Shown one piece after another: positions 8,851 to 17,648 of a stretch of DNA of 64,000 bases. The stretch is from the NCBI RefSeq assembly GCF_036924535.1, contig NZ_JAZHRT010000001.1, positions 6,944,001 to 7,008,000 on the forward strand. The letters are read 5' to 3'. Source of the DNA: Bradyrhizobium sp. AZCC 2262. GTDB taxonomy: Bacteria; Pseudomonadota; Alphaproteobacteria; Rhizobiales; Xanthobacteraceae. Made by a program: the position numbers and the translations under genes. A model generated the notes under the pieces. The model saw nothing but the letters and a program-made list of their open reading frames with translations, made no database searches and was not told where the DNA came from. The stretch's first letter is position 1, and each line of letters opens with the position of its first letter.

Positions 8851-9950
8851 CGGCTTCAGGCAAGATGAAGCTGAAGCCGGGCGACACCATCGGAATTCTC
8901 GGCGGCGGACAATTGGGCCGGATGCTGGCGATGGCGGCGGCGCGCCTTGGTCTCAGATGCCAGGTGTTTTCGCCGGACCCGGACTCGCCCGCCTTCGACG
9001 TGGTGCTGAACGCGACCTGCGCCGAATATGCCGACGTCGAGGCGCTGGAGTTGTTCGCCAACGATGTCGACGTCATCACCTATGAATTCGAGAACGTGCC
9101 CGCCGCCACCGCCATGGTGCTGGCCGCGCGGCGCCCCGTGCTGCCGGCGCAGAAGATTCTCGAAACCACGCAGGACCGGCTGATCGAAAAGGACTTCGTC
9201 AAGCGGCTCGGCATCGGCACCGCCGACTATGTCGACGTGTCGTCGGTTGAAACCCTGCAGAGCGCCATTGCGCGCATCGGCCTTCCTGCCGTGATCAAGA
9301 CCCGCCGCTTCGGCTATGACGGCAAGGGCCAGGCGATCATTCGCGAGGGCGACGATCCCGCGCAAGTCTGGGAAGACCTCGGCACCAAATCCGCGATCCT
9401 CGAAGCCTTCGTTCCCTTCGAGCGCGAGATTTCCGTGATCGCCGCGCGCTCGGCGGACGGTGAGGTCGAATGTTACGACGTCACCGAAAACGAGCACCGC
9501 GATCACATCCTGAAATTCTCGCGCGTGCCCGCTGCGATATCGGACGCGTTGGCCGCGGAAGCGCGCGCCATCGCCGAGAAGATCGCGAACGCACTCGACT
9601 ATGTCGGCGTGCTCGCAGTCGAATTGTTCGTGGTCGCCGGAAACGGCGGACCGCATGTGCTGGTCAACGAGATTGCGCCACGGGTGCATAATTCCGGGCA
9701 CTGGACGCTAGACGGCGCCTCGATCTCCCAGTTCGAGCAGCACATCAGGGCGATTGCCGGCTGGCCGCTCGGCAAGCCGGTTCGTCACGGCCAGGTCACC
9801 ATGACCAACCTGATCGGCGATGATATCCTCGACTACGAGCGATGGCTGACGGTGCCCGGCGCCACGGTTCACCTCTACGGCAAGGGCGCGCCGCGGCCGG
9901 GCCGCAAGATGGGCCATGTCACCGAAGTGAGCCCGGCAAGCGAGAAATAG
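8847..9950 (+). CDS. purK: N5-carboxyaminoimidazole ribonucleotide synthetase PurK
   Basis: This 367-residue ATP-grasp enzyme makes N5-CAIR from AIR, bicarbonate and ATP, feeding PurE. It begins with the family hallmark [16 protein letters not shown], then [12 protein letters not shown], the ATP-grasp core ([25 protein letters not shown]) and the metal-binding end [16 protein letters not shown] at 8847 is preferred: GGAGGG at 8835-8840 gives a six-base spacing and the overlap with the purE stop is classic. The internal ATG at 8865 is a weaker alternative. A strong hairpin directly follows the stop. Confidence 0.96.
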   Translation: MTASGKMKLKPGDTIGILGGGQLGRMLAMAAARLGLRCQVFSPDPDSPAFDVVLNATCAEYADVEALELFANDVDVITYEFENVPAATAMVLAARRPVLPAQKILETTQDRLIEKDFVKRLGIGTADYVDVSSVETLQSAIARIGLPAVIKTRRFGYDGKGQAIIREGDDPAQVWEDLGTKSAILEAFVPFEREISVIAARSADGEVECYDVTENEHRDHILKFSRVPAAISDALAAEARAIAEKIANALDYVGVLAVELFVVAGNGGPHVLVNEIAPRVHNSGHWTLDGASISQFEQHIRAIAGWPLGKPVRHGQVTMTNLIGDDILDYERWLTVPGATVHLYGKGAPRPGRKMGHVTEVSPASEK

Positions 9951-9955
9951 CGCTG

Positions 9956-9995
9956 GAGCCCGGTTCTGATTGATCAGAACCGGGCTCTCGATTCT
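9956..9995 (+). terminator. rho-independent terminator after purEK
   Basis: GAGCCCGGTTCTGA (9956-9969) pairs exactly with 9974-9987 around TTGA. A T-rich stretch follows. It begins six bases after the purK stop. Confidence 0.8.
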
Positions 9996-9997
9996 TT

Positions 9998-10053
9998 GTT
10001 TTGACGCGTTTTCTTGACGCGAACCGGTGTCCACTTCGCTCGAAAACGCTCTA
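9998..10053. repeat. short dispersed repeat
   Basis: GACGCG...GACGCGAACCGGTGTCCACTTCG followed by CTCGAAAACGCTCTA is a string I associate with a common intergenic repeat in Bradyrhizobium. It lies between the purEK terminator and the end of aqpZ. Copy number is not testable here. Confidence 0.45.
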
Positions 10054-10083
10054 CCCCGTGCTCTCGCCGGGCGCTTTTTGAGA

Positions 10084-10806
10084 TCAGGCCGTCTTCAAGC
10101 CTTCCACGACGCCGGCCGGTTCCTCGCTGAGCCAGCGATAGATCACGCCGCCGAGCGCACCACCGATCAGCGGCGCAACCCAGAACAGCCAGAGCTGCGC
10201 CAGCGCCCAGCCGCCGACGAACAGCGCGGGCCCGGTGCTGCGCGCGGGATTCACCGACGTGTTGGTGACGGGAATGCTGACCAGATGGATCATCACCAGC
10301 GCCAGTCCGATGGCGAGCGGCGCAAAGCCCGCCGGCGCCTTGCCGTGGGTGGCGCCCATGATGATGAACAGGAACATCATGGTCATCACCACCTCGGTGA
10401 TGAAGCAGACCATCATGTTGTACTGCCCGGGCGAATGCGCGTCATAGCCGTTGGATGCAAAGCCCTTGGCCAGATCGAAGCCGGGCGCGCCGCTTGCGAT
10501 CACATAAAGCAGCGCCGCGGCAGCCACCGCGCCGATCACCTGCGCGATGACGTAAGGCAGGATCTGACCGGCCGGAAAGCGGCCACCCGCGGCAAGGCCG
10601 ACCGTGACGGCGGGATTGAGATGGCAGCCGGAAATATGGCCGATCGCATAGGCCATGGTTACGACGCTCAGGCCGAACGCCAGCGACACGCCGACCAGGC
10701 CGATACCGACCTGAGGAAAGCCGGCGGCGATGACTGCGCTGCCGCATCCCGCAAAAGTGAGCCAAAACGTGCCAATCGCTTCAGCGGCATATTTTTTGGT
10801 ATTCAT
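10084..10806 (-). CDS. aqpZ: aquaporin Z
   Basis: This 240-residue major intrinsic protein forms a water channel in the inner membrane. Six membrane helices are visible, with two re-entrant loops carrying NPA: HLNPAVT at 63-69 and [11 protein letters not shown] at 184-194. The selectivity filter has the aquaporin pattern, with His in helix 5 (MIHLVSIPV) and Arg after the second NPA, which argues for water rather than glycerol transport. It stands alone on the minus strand, convergent with purEK. Confidence 0.96.
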   Translation of the reverse strand: MNTKKYAAEAIGTFWLTFAGCGSAVIAAGFPQVGIGLVGVSLAFGLSVVTMAYAIGHISGCHLNPAVTVGLAAGGRFPAGQILPYVIAQVIGAVAAAALLYVIASGAPGFDLAKGFASNGYDAHSPGQYNMMVCFITEVVMTMMFLFIIMGATHGKAPAGFAPLAIGLALVMIHLVSIPVTNTSVNPARSTGPALFVGGWALAQLWLFWVAPLIGGALGGVIYRWLSEEPAGVVEGLKTA

Positions 10807-11061
10807 TAGTCGCCTCCCGCATGTTTTGCGTTACTGGATGCTAGAGAAGCCCCGTGAGGGGCTCGTTATTTGAGGAAACCGGCGTCGTACCGACCGAATC
10901 CCGCTGATTTTCGTGGCTTTCCCGGGCCACAAACCGCCTTCTCAGGTGGACATTGGCGGTTTTGTCTGCTACATGCCCGCGCTCAGGGTTAAGAGCCAGG
11001 CGTTTCGCCGGCCCTTCACTTTACCAGAATTCCTATCCGATCAATTGAAAGAGGATGCCGC

Positions 11062-11367
11062 GTGCAGGTTCTCGTCCGCGATAACAATGTCGATCAAGCC
11101 CTCAAGGCGCTGAAGAAGAAGATGCAGCGCGAGGGTATTTTCCGCGAGATGAAGCTTCGCGGTCATTATGAAAAGCCCTCCGAAAAGAAGGCCCGTGAAA
11201 AGGCCGAAGCCGTGCGCCGCGCACGCAAGCTGGCCCGCAAGAAGCTGCAGCGCGAAGGCCTGCTGCCGATGAAGCCGAAGCCGGTGTTCGGCGCCGGCCC
11301 CGGTGGCGACCGTGGTGGCGCTGGCGGTCGTGGTGGCCCGGGCGCAGGTCCGCGCGGACCGCGCTGA
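11062..11367 (+). CDS. rpsU: 30S ribosomal protein S21
   Basis: This 101-residue ribosomal protein is needed for initiation on the 30S subunit. The first 70 residues are canonical bS21: [20 protein letters not shown], then the basic helix [21 protein letters not shown] Gly/Arg/Pro-rich tail (about 76-101, [19 protein letters not shown]) extends past the usual end, as in other Rhizobiales. The GTG at 11062 is used as start because it gives the universal MQVLV N-terminus, and AAAGAGG lies upstream. A strong terminator follows. Confidence 0.96.
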   Translation: MQVLVRDNNVDQALKALKKKMQREGIFREMKLRGHYEKPSEKKAREKAEAVRRARKLARKKLQREGLLPMKPKPVFGAGPGGDRGGAGGRGGPGAGPRGPR

Positions 11368-11391
11368 GCGTGTTCTAAAAGATTTGAATTG

Positions 11392-11422
11392 AAAACGCGG
11401 GCCTCGGGCCCGCGTTTTTGTT
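11392..11422 (+). terminator. rho-independent terminator after rpsU
   Basis: AACGCGGGCC (11394-11403) pairs with GGCCCGCGTT (11407-11416) around TCG, then a run of T. It lies 25 bases after the rpsU stop. Confidence 0.9.
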
Positions 11423-11613
11423 TTTTGGCGTCGCTGGTCCGACAGGATCGGATCACCGGCGCTGGCCCTCGCGCTTGATCATGCGCATCGTTATCGCCAG
11501 CATTACTACGGCCCTTTTGACCGATGCATTTTGCGGCCCATCGGGTTACCTATGCCATGTCGAACGCGCGAGTCTGCATGGCCGTTACCGATTGCAATGC
11601 CTTTTCCTGCGCT

Positions 11614-12222
11614 ATGCGCTTCACGGCCACATCCATTGCGCTGCTCGCGATCGTTGTCGCCCTGCCCCTCGGCGGCTGTTCGTTCGACCTGGGAGCGTGG
11701 GGATCGGACAAGGAGAAGCTACAGGCCCTCGAGCAGCAACCGACCGGCACGATCAGCGGACAAAGCGCCAGGGACGCCCAAGGCTACGCTGCGCGCGGCC
11801 AGGCGCTCGCCAAATCCGGCAAGACCGAAGAAGCGCTGGCGGAGTTCGACCGCGCGCTCACACTCGATCCCTACAACGTGCAGGCCCTGTACGGCCGCGG
11901 GCTGATCTATCAGGCCGACAAGCATCATGAGTGGGCGATCGCGGATTTCACCGCAGCCAATGGCCTGACGCCGCAACGGGTCGAGCCGCTGCTGGCGCGT
12001 GCAACCAGCTACCTCGCCATCGACAAGGCAAAGGAAGCCGCTTCCGACCTCGACGAAGCGGTGCAGGCCGATCCCGGCAGCGCGCAAGCCTGGTCGGCTC
12101 GCGGCGTCACCTATGAACGTCTGGGCGACAAGGCCAAGGCATTCGCCTCCTACGGCCGTGCGCTCGCGCTCCGCCCCAGGGACGAAGCTGCGCGAAGCGG
12201 CCTCGCCCGCACTGGCGGCTAG
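11614..12222 (+). CDS. TPR-repeat lipoprotein
   Basis: Starting at ATG 11614 the 202-residue product has a lipoprotein signal (SIALLAIVVALPLGGC) with a lipobox LGGC. About four tetratricopeptide repeats follow: AYAARGQALAKSGKTEEALA, VQALYGRGLIYQADKHHEWA, VEPLLARATSYLAIDKAKEA, and AQAWSARGVTYERLGDKAKA. TPR lipoproteins act as docking platforms in the periplasm, and the partner here is unknown. Longer in-frame starts (11524, 11557, 11578) would bury the signal behind a cysteine-containing leader, so 11614 is preferred. It is probably monocistronic. Confidence 0.85.
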   Translation: MRFTATSIALLAIVVALPLGGCSFDLGAWGSDKEKLQALEQQPTGTISGQSARDAQGYAARGQALAKSGKTEEALAEFDRALTLDPYNVQALYGRGLIYQADKHHEWAIADFTAANGLTPQRVEPLLARATSYLAIDKAKEAASDLDEAVQADPGSAQAWSARGVTYERLGDKAKAFASYGRALALRPRDEAARSGLARTGG

Positions 12223-12296
12223 GGTCTTCCCGGCTTTGATGGAATCGGAGTCTGGCTGGCGCTTTGCCTGACGCGCGTTCTTGGTGCCAGACGAAA

Positions 12297-12320
12297 GGCC
12301 CCCGGATCAAGCCCGAGGGC
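12297..12320 (-). terminator. probable terminator of the Ala-rich gene
   Basis: On the minus strand GCCCTCGGG pairs with CCGGGGGC around a short loop (one mismatch) and is followed by TTT. It begins 20 bases after the stop of the 12341-13417 gene. Confidence 0.55.
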
Positions 12321-12340
12321 GTTGGTTCGCTCGAAGACGA

Positions 12341-13417
12341 CTATTTCGGCAGCACCGCGTGGAAGATCGACTTCGCCGTCGACAGCGCGTCCTCGGCAGC
12401 CGCCGTGGCGCGCTCGCGCACGGAAGGCTCGGCCGCTTCGGCTCGCAGATCGAGCGGGCGCGAGAGCGGAATATCGGCGGGCGGGGTTGGGCGGTTCGGG
12501 TTGGCCTCGGCATAAGGCGGCCGCGCCTGCGACGAAGCCTGACCATAGGGTTCGCCTGCCGGCTGACCCGAGATCATGATCGGCGGCGGCAGCGGACGAA
12601 GCGCGGGCGCATTCACGGCAGGCGCATTGGCGACCACGGGCGCATTCGTCGCCGCAGGCGCACTCACAACCTTAGACGCCTCGGGAGCGGGAGCACGGAC
12701 CGTCTCGGCGGCGCGCGGAGAGGCTTCGCCGTTGGCGCGCAGGCGCTCGATCGCCGCGCGCGCCAGATCGTTGGCGTCGCGCCGTTCATCCGGCGCAACT
12801 GCAGTCTCGACCGGGGCGGCCGGCGCAGCCGCCGCAACCGGAGCCGCCGAGGGATTCACGGCTATGGGCGACGGCAGCACGACCCTGATCTTTTCCTTTT
12901 CGCGCGGCGCCGCGGCATGGCGGCGCTGATCGGCGTCAACCGGGGTATCGGCTGATTTCACATCGGACTTGGCATCAGCGGACTTGGCATCGGCGGACTT
13001 GGCATCGGCGGACTTGGTATCGGCAGGCTTAGTATCGGCAGGCTTAGTATCGGGTTTGGTGTCAGCCTTCGCTTCGGTTTTTGCGTCAGCCTTCGCTTCA
13101 GTCTTCTCCTGAGCCTTTTCGACCGCCGCCGGCCGTTCGGCAGCCGTCTTGTCCATGACGGCCTTCTCGGAGATTCCCCTCGCCTTGACGCCGGCAGCCG
13201 GAAGATTGCTGATACTGGCCGTGGTCTCGGCCGATTTGGCATCCGGTTTGGCTTCCGCCTTGCCATCCCCCTTGGGATTGGCAGTCGACGCAGCCGCGGC
13301 AGGCGCGTCCGCGTTGGGCTTGGTCACGATGTAGTGGTTGACGATGTACGCCCCGATGACGGTGGCAGCCACCGAGGGAAAGATGTCTACGGCGAACTTC
13401 TTGAGGTAATTCAGCAT
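12341..13417 (-). CDS. membrane-anchored low-complexity Ala/Lys/Asp-rich protein
   Basis: This 358-residue protein begins MLNYLKKFAVDIFPSVAATVIGAYIVNHYIV, one membrane-spanning segment (about 11-28). It continues as a long disordered Ala/Lys/Asp/Pro-rich region. Residues about 120-155 are built from five-residue repeats (KSADA, KPADT), mirrored by 15-bp DNA repeats. A basic KEKIRVVLPSP segment and a C-terminal helix (REAAEPSVRERATAAAEDALSTAKSIFHAVLP-like, ending at the stop) are the only non-repetitive parts. No catalytic domain is visible. It may span the periplasm like TonB or TolA, but lacks their C-terminal folds. An upstream in-frame start at 13579 is less likely. Confidence 0.75.
   Translation of the reverse strand: MLNYLKKFAVDIFPSVAATVIGAYIVNHYIVTKPNADAPAAAASTANPKGDGKAEAKPDAKSAETTASISNLPAAGVKARGISEKAVMDKTAAERPAAVEKAQEKTEAKADAKTEAKADTKPDTKPADTKPADTKSADAKSADAKSADAKSDVKSADTPVDADQRRHAAAPREKEKIRVVLPSPIAVNPSAAPVAAAAPAAPVETAVAPDERRDANDLARAAIERLRANGEASPRAAETVRAPAPEASKVVSAPAATNAPVVANAPAVNAPALRPLPPPIMISGQPAGEPYGQASSQARPPYAEANPNRPTPPADIPLSRPLDLRAEAAEPSVRERATAAAEDALSTAKSIFHAVLPK
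12964..13052. repeat. 15-bp tandem repeats inside the Ala-rich gene
   Basis: Six tandem 15-bp units are present: four like GGACTTGGCATCGGC and two like AGGCTTAGTATCGGC. They encode the KSADA/KPADT run. Units are imperfect and in frame, so length change by slippage would keep the frame. Confidence 0.85.
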
Positions 13418-13530
13418 TCCGGCCACTCCCCGCGGTCCCTCAATTGCAGGAACTTTGAGGCACATTGAGGGATCAACTGCGACGGATCGGTGGCAATTCA
13501 GCAGTTCCCGTGCAGGCCGGCTTGCGTCGG

Positions 13531-13546
13531 TTAAAAATTGTCTAAC
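13531..13546 (+). promoter_or_regulatory. CtrA-like box with one mismatch
   Basis: TTAA-AAATTGT-CTAAC differs by one base from TTAA-N7-TTAAC. It lies 114 bases upstream of the Ala-rich gene and just downstream of the cupin gene's stop. Regulatory role is inference. Confidence 0.3.
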
Positions 13547-13604
13547 CAGTCCAAGCCTGTAGGACGAGCCCGGAAGCAACCTGGGGAACCCGAGGGCCAG
13601 GTGG

Positions 13605-13889
13605 TCAGGGCTTCAGCTCGACCTCCAGAAACACGATCTCGCTTGCGGTCTCGTTGAGCACGTCGTGCTGGACGCCGGCTTTGCGGAAATAGGATTTTCC
13701 GGCCCCGAGCTGCGCCTTGGTGCGTTCGCCGTTCGGCGCGACGATGGTCATCTCGCCCGGGGTCACCGGCACGATCACGTAATCCATCTCGTGGGTGTGA
13801 TGGCCGGTCGCACTGCCCGGCGCCAGGCGCCACTCGGTGACGCGGACTTCGGGGGTGTCGACCTGAACGTCGGATTTGGCGGCAAGCAT
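13605..13889 (-). CDS. small cupin-fold protein
   Basis: This 94-residue single-domain cupin has both motifs: GHHTHEMDYVIVPVTPGEM (two His and Glu of motif 1, about 29-47) and AGVQHDVLNETASEIVFLEVE (motif 2 His, about 72-91). Such small cupins bind a metal and often act on or sense small carboxylates, so a precise role cannot be given. It is 15 bases downstream of the Ca2+/H+ antiporter gene on the same strand, so the two are probably co-transcribed. Confidence 0.85.
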   Translation of the reverse strand: MLAAKSDVQVDTPEVRVTEWRLAPGSATGHHTHEMDYVIVPVTPGEMTIVAPNGERTKAQLGAGKSYFRKAGVQHDVLNETASEIVFLEVELKP

Positions 13890-13904
13890 TTCATTCTTCT
13901 CCGA

Positions 13905-15002
13905 TTACGGCACGAATACCATGAACACGAACACGGCAAACACCACCATATGCACCAGCCCGAACAGGATGTTGGTTCGGCCGGTGCCGAATGTGAGCAT
14001 GCTCACGAAGAACGTGAGTAGCAGCAACACCATGCCCTGACTGTTGAGCCCGAGCACGAGTTCCTTGTCGAGCACATAGGTGGCCACGCCGACCGCTGGA
14101 ATGGTCAGCCCGATGGTCGCCAGCGACGACCCTAGCGCGAGATTGATGCTCTTCTGCAGATCGTTGTTGCGCGCAGCTGCAATGGCGGAGACCCCTTCCG
14201 GGAGCAGAATCAGGAGCGCGACCAGCACGCCAGCAAACGCTGGTGGGGCGCCGATCATCGCGGTCACGACGTCGACCACGAGCGAAAACTTCTTCGCCAG
14301 AAGCACCACGGCAAGCAAGGAGACAAGCAGCAGCGCGATACTGAGCGCCAGCATCCGGTTCGACAGGGATGAGGTTTCCGTGGCCCCACCGGCGCCTCCC
14401 TTGATGAAGTAGTCGCTATGCCGGATCGTCTGGGTATAGAGGAACACGCCGTAGAGCATGAGCGTGACCAGGTCCACAAAGCCAAGCTGCGCCGCCGAAT
14501 AGACCGGCCCCGGCGCCGTTAGCGTATAATTGGGCATGATCAGTGTAATCGTGGCCAGCACGAACAGCACGCTGAGATAAAGGTTCGCGCCCGAGACCTG
14601 AAAATCCTGCTCGCGGTAGCGCAAACCGCCAATGAAGATGCAGAGGCCGACGAGGCCGTTGCACACGATCATCACCACCGCAAACACGGTGTCGCGCGCC
14701 AGCGCTGGCTGCGGCTTGTCGCCGAGCATGATGGTGGCGATCAGCGCGACCTCGATGATGGTGACCGCAAGCGTCAACAATAGCGTGCCGTAGGGTTCGC
14801 CGATTCGCTCGGCGATCACCTCGGCATGATGCACGGCCGCGAACACGGTGCCGAACAGGATCGCCAGCAGCACCACCGCGAACAAAAGCCCGCCAACTGA
14901 CGGCGTAAAGCCGAGCCCGAGGCCGGTGACGACGGCAAACAGCAGCATCGCCAGCGCGGGGAAAATCCAGGCCGATCGCGGCATCGGTCCATGTGCGCTC
15001 AT
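13905..15002 (-). CDS. chaA: sodium-calcium/proton antiporter, ChaA-like
   Basis: This 365-residue CaCA-family exchanger has about eleven membrane helices in two homologous halves. The alpha-repeat signatures are visible as LLLTLAVTIIEVALIATIM in the first half and VALLILLPEGVSAIAAARNN in the second. Both contain the conserved acidic residue flanked by small residues that binds the cation. It should expel Ca2+ (or Na+/K+) in exchange for protons across the inner membrane. I start at ATG 15002 (MSAHGPMPRSAWIFPAL), and an in-frame ATG at 15041 would add 13 residues. It is followed closely by the cupin gene. Confidence 0.9.
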   Translation of the reverse strand: MSAHGPMPRSAWIFPALAMLLFAVVTGLGLGFTPSVGGLLFAVVLLAILFGTVFAAVHHAEVIAERIGEPYGTLLLTLAVTIIEVALIATIMLGDKPQPALARDTVFAVVMIVCNGLVGLCIFIGGLRYREQDFQVSGANLYLSVLFVLATITLIMPNYTLTAPGPVYSAAQLGFVDLVTLMLYGVFLYTQTIRHSDYFIKGGAGGATETSSLSNRMLALSIALLLVSLLAVVLLAKKFSLVVDVVTAMIGAPPAFAGVLVALLILLPEGVSAIAAARNNDLQKSINLALGSSLATIGLTIPAVGVATYVLDKELVLGLNSQGMVLLLLTFFVSMLTFGTGRTNILFGLVHMVVFAVFVFMVFVP

Positions 15003-15053
15003 GCGATCAAATCCCAACCGGTTTGTGGACGCTGGATGCACCCAAAGTAGCCA

Positions 15054-15860
15054 TCACCCCTTCGCAAGGTTGATGAAATTTCGCGCGATTTCAATGGCGC
15101 CGAAATTATCCAGATCGTTATGACCGCCCCGGGCGAGACGGACAAACCGTTTCGGCTCGTTCGCCAGCGCAAACAGCCGCTCGCCAAAGGCGACGGGTAT
15201 TGTGGAATCCAGCGCGCCATGCATCACGAGCAGCGGAACCTTGACCCTCGCGATCTGCGCGTCGGAACGGAACTGATCCCACATCAATAGACGCACGGGT
15301 GCGAACCAGAACGCCGATGCGGCGACATCGGTGATCGACGTATAGGGAGCCTCCAGGATCAACCTCCCGATCCGTTGCTCCGCTGCAAGCGCCACCGCAA
15401 CGCCGGTGCCGAGCGAAAAGCCCCAGACGACGATGTTGTCCGCGCGATAGCGTGCGACCGTAAAGGCATAGGCCGCCGCTGCATCCTGCAACAACCCGTG
15501 CTCGCTCGGTTGCCCGGTCGAGCCGGCATAGCCGCGATAGGACAATGCGATGACCCCGGTCCCGTCGGCGATGACGCTGCGAAAGCGGCCGAAGAAGCCG
15601 GCGAGATAATCGCCGTTGCCGTGGAAATAGAGCACGACCGGACGGCCCGGCCTGGCCGGAACGTGCCAGACGATAACCTTCTCACCGTCAGCCGTAGTCA
15701 GGATATGCTCTTCCGCTTCCGGAAAGCCCGCCGCCTGTGGCGCCGTGCGCGCACGCGTCGGGACCGGAAACAGGACGCCGCGCTGCGCGAAGAACAGGAC
15801 GAGCAGACCACAGACATAACCAGCCGAAACGACGATCAGCAGCCATTTCAGTGCGGTCAT
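15054..15860 (-). CDS. membrane-anchored alpha/beta hydrolase (BEM46/ABHD13-like)
   Basis: This 268-residue enzyme has an N-terminal hydrophobic anchor (about 4-25) and a serine-hydrolase fold. The oxyanion region is LYFHGNGDYLAG (78-89). The nucleophile elbow is WGFSLGTG with Ser149, the acid is probably the Asp of HGALDSTIP, and the base is the His of GGHNDL. The pattern matches the BEM46/ABHD13 group, whose substrates are mostly unknown lipids or esters. It is on the same strand as pntB, 18 bases downstream, so it may be read from the transhydrogenase transcript. Confidence 0.85.
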   Translation of the reverse strand: MTALKWLLIVVSAGYVCGLLVLFFAQRGVLFPVPTRARTAPQAAGFPEAEEHILTTADGEKVIVWHVPARPGRPVVLYFHGNGDYLAGFFGRFRSVIADGTGVIALSYRGYAGSTGQPSEHGLLQDAAAAYAFTVARYRADNIVVWGFSLGTGVAVALAAEQRIGRLILEAPYTSITDVAASAFWFAPVRLLMWDQFRSDAQIARVKVPLLVMHGALDSTIPVAFGERLFALANEPKRFVRLARGGHNDLDNFGAIEIARNFINLAKG

Positions 15861-15878
15861 GAATTTCCTGCGACCGCG

Positions 15879-17276
15879 TTACATCCCCTTGACGATGTTC
15901 TCGGTGACCTTCTTGGCGTCGCCGAGCAGCATCATGGTGTTGTCGCGGTAGAACAGCGGGTTGTCGATTCCGGCATAACCCGATGCCAGCGAGCGCTTGA
16001 TGAACATCACGGTGCCGGCCTTCCAGACCTGCAGCACCGGCATGCCGTAGATCGGCGAGGTCTTGTCTTCTTCCGCAGCCGGGTTGGTGACGTCATTGGC
16101 GCCGATCACGAACGCGATATCGGCTTGCGCGAATTCGGAGTTGATGTCCTCGAGCTCGAACACCTCGTCGTAGGGCACATTGGCTTCCGCCAGCAGCACG
16201 TTCATGTGGCCGGGCATGCGCCCCGCGACCGGGTGAATCGCGTACTTCACCTCGACGCCTTCCTTCTTCAGGAGGTCGCCCATTTCGCGCAGCGCATGCT
16301 GGGCCTGTGCTACCGCCATGCCGTAGCCGGGCACGATGATGACCTTCGACGCATTCTTCATGATGAAGGCGGCGTCGTCGGCCGAGCCGAGTTTTGCCGG
16401 CTTCTGTTCTCCGCTGCCGCCGCCCGCGGCCGCGGTCTCGCCGCCGAAGCCGCCGAGGATGACCGAGATGAAGGAACGGTTCATCGCGTGGCACATGATG
16501 TAGGACAGGATCGCGCCCGACGAACCGACCAGCGCGCCGGTGATGATCAGCGCGGAGTTGCCGAGCGTGAAGCCGATGCCGGCCGCGGCCCACCCCGAGT
16601 AGGAGTTCAGCATCGAGATCACGACCGGCATGTCGGCGCCGCCGATTGGGATGATCATGAGCACGCCGAGCGCCAGCGCGATGATGGTGATGAGCCAGAA
16701 GTCGAGCGCGCTGCCGGACATCACTAGGCCGACGATGAAGAACACCAGCGCGAGCGCGAGCACGATATTGATGGCGTGACGGAACGGCAGGATGATGGGC
16801 GCGCCGCTCATGCGGGCCGACAGCTTCAGGAACGCGATCACCGAGCCGGTGAAGGTCAGCGCGCCGATGGCGACGCCGAGCGACATTTCGACGAGGCTCT
16901 GCGCGTGGATGTTGCCGGGCGTGCCGATGTCGAAGGCTTCCGGCGCATAGAACGCACCGGCCGCGACCAGCACCGCAGCCATGCCGACCAGCGAGTGGAA
17001 GGCGGCGACCAGTTCCGGCATCGAGGTCATCGGCACCCGCCGTGCGATGACCGCACCGATGCTGCCGCCGATGGCGATGCCGAGGATCACCAGCACCCAG
17101 GCGAGGCCGTCCGCCGGCGGATGGTTGGCCAGTGTGGTGGCGACCGCGATCGCCATGCCGATCATGCCGAACAGATTGCCCTGGCGGGACGAGGCAGGGC
17201 TGGACAACCCGCGCAGTGACAGGATGAACAGCACACCCGCCACGAGATACAATATTGCAGACAGATTGGCGTTCAT
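15879..17276 (-). CDS. pntB: NAD(P) transhydrogenase beta subunit
   Basis: This 465-residue subunit supplies most of the proton channel and the NADP(H)-binding domain. The first ~260 residues contain about eight to nine membrane helices. The C-terminal domain (about 285-465) has the NADP-binding VIIVPGYGMAVAQAQHALREM and the family segments HPVAGRMPGHMNVLLAEA and IGANDVTNPAA. It couples proton entry to hydride transfer from NADH to NADP+, supplying NADPH. ATG 17276 (MNANLSAILYLVAG) is chosen because the upstream in-frame start at 17366 adds a non-homologous Arg-rich leader. It is the last gene of pntAA-pntAB-pntB. Confidence 0.97.
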   Translation of the reverse strand: MNANLSAILYLVAGVLFILSLRGLSSPASSRQGNLFGMIGMAIAVATTLANHPPADGLAWVLVILGIAIGGSIGAVIARRVPMTSMPELVAAFHSLVGMAAVLVAAGAFYAPEAFDIGTPGNIHAQSLVEMSLGVAIGALTFTGSVIAFLKLSARMSGAPIILPFRHAINIVLALALVFFIVGLVMSGSALDFWLITIIALALGVLMIIPIGGADMPVVISMLNSYSGWAAAGIGFTLGNSALIITGALVGSSGAILSYIMCHAMNRSFISVILGGFGGETAAAGGGSGEQKPAKLGSADDAAFIMKNASKVIIVPGYGMAVAQAQHALREMGDLLKKEGVEVKYAIHPVAGRMPGHMNVLLAEANVPYDEVFELEDINSEFAQADIAFVIGANDVTNPAAEEDKTSPIYGMPVLQVWKAGTVMFIKRSLASGYAGIDNPLFYRDNTMMLLGDAKKVTENIVKGM

Positions 17277-17319
17277 CTCAGGTCCCCATTTGCCTTCGAC
17301 ACCCCGAGGTGGTTGCCGC

Positions 17320-17637
17320 TCACTTGGCCTTCTTCTTGTACATCGCCAGCATGCGCTGGGTGACAAGGAAGCCGCCGAAGATATTCACGCAGGCGAAGAC
17401 CAGCGCAACGAAGCCGAAGCCGCGCGCCCAGCCGCTGCCGCTCGAGACATTGGCGACGCCGCCGGCCAGCAGCGCACCGACCACGATCACCGAGGAGATC
17501 GCATTCGTCACCGACATCAGCGGCGTGTGCAGCGCAGGCGTCACTGACCACACCACGAAATAGCCGACGAAAACGGCGAGGACGAAAATCGACAGCCGGA
17601 ATACGAAGGGATCGACGGCCTGCGCGACGTGCTCCAT
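17320..17637 (-). CDS. pntAB: NAD(P) transhydrogenase alpha subunit, membrane part
   Basis: This 105-residue polypeptide is the separate membrane piece of the alpha subunit, as in Rhodospirillum and other alphaproteobacteria. Three or four helices are visible (about 11-32, 38-60, 70-92), including the conserved VTPALHTPLMSVTNAISS segment near the proton path. It lies 11 bases after pntAA and 43 bases before pntB. It ends in a short basic tail (YKKKAK). Confidence 0.95.
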   Translation of the reverse strand: MEHVAQAVDPFVFRLSIFVLAVFVGYFVVWSVTPALHTPLMSVTNAISSVIVVGALLAGGVANVSSGSGWARGFGFVALVFACVNIFGGFLVTQRMLAMYKKKAK

Positions 17638-17648
17638 GGCTTCTCTCC

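Noticed and set aside
12964..13052. Possible CRISPR-like array
   Set aside because: The repeats are 15 bp with no spacers and lie in a coding frame, so they are tandem coding repeats.
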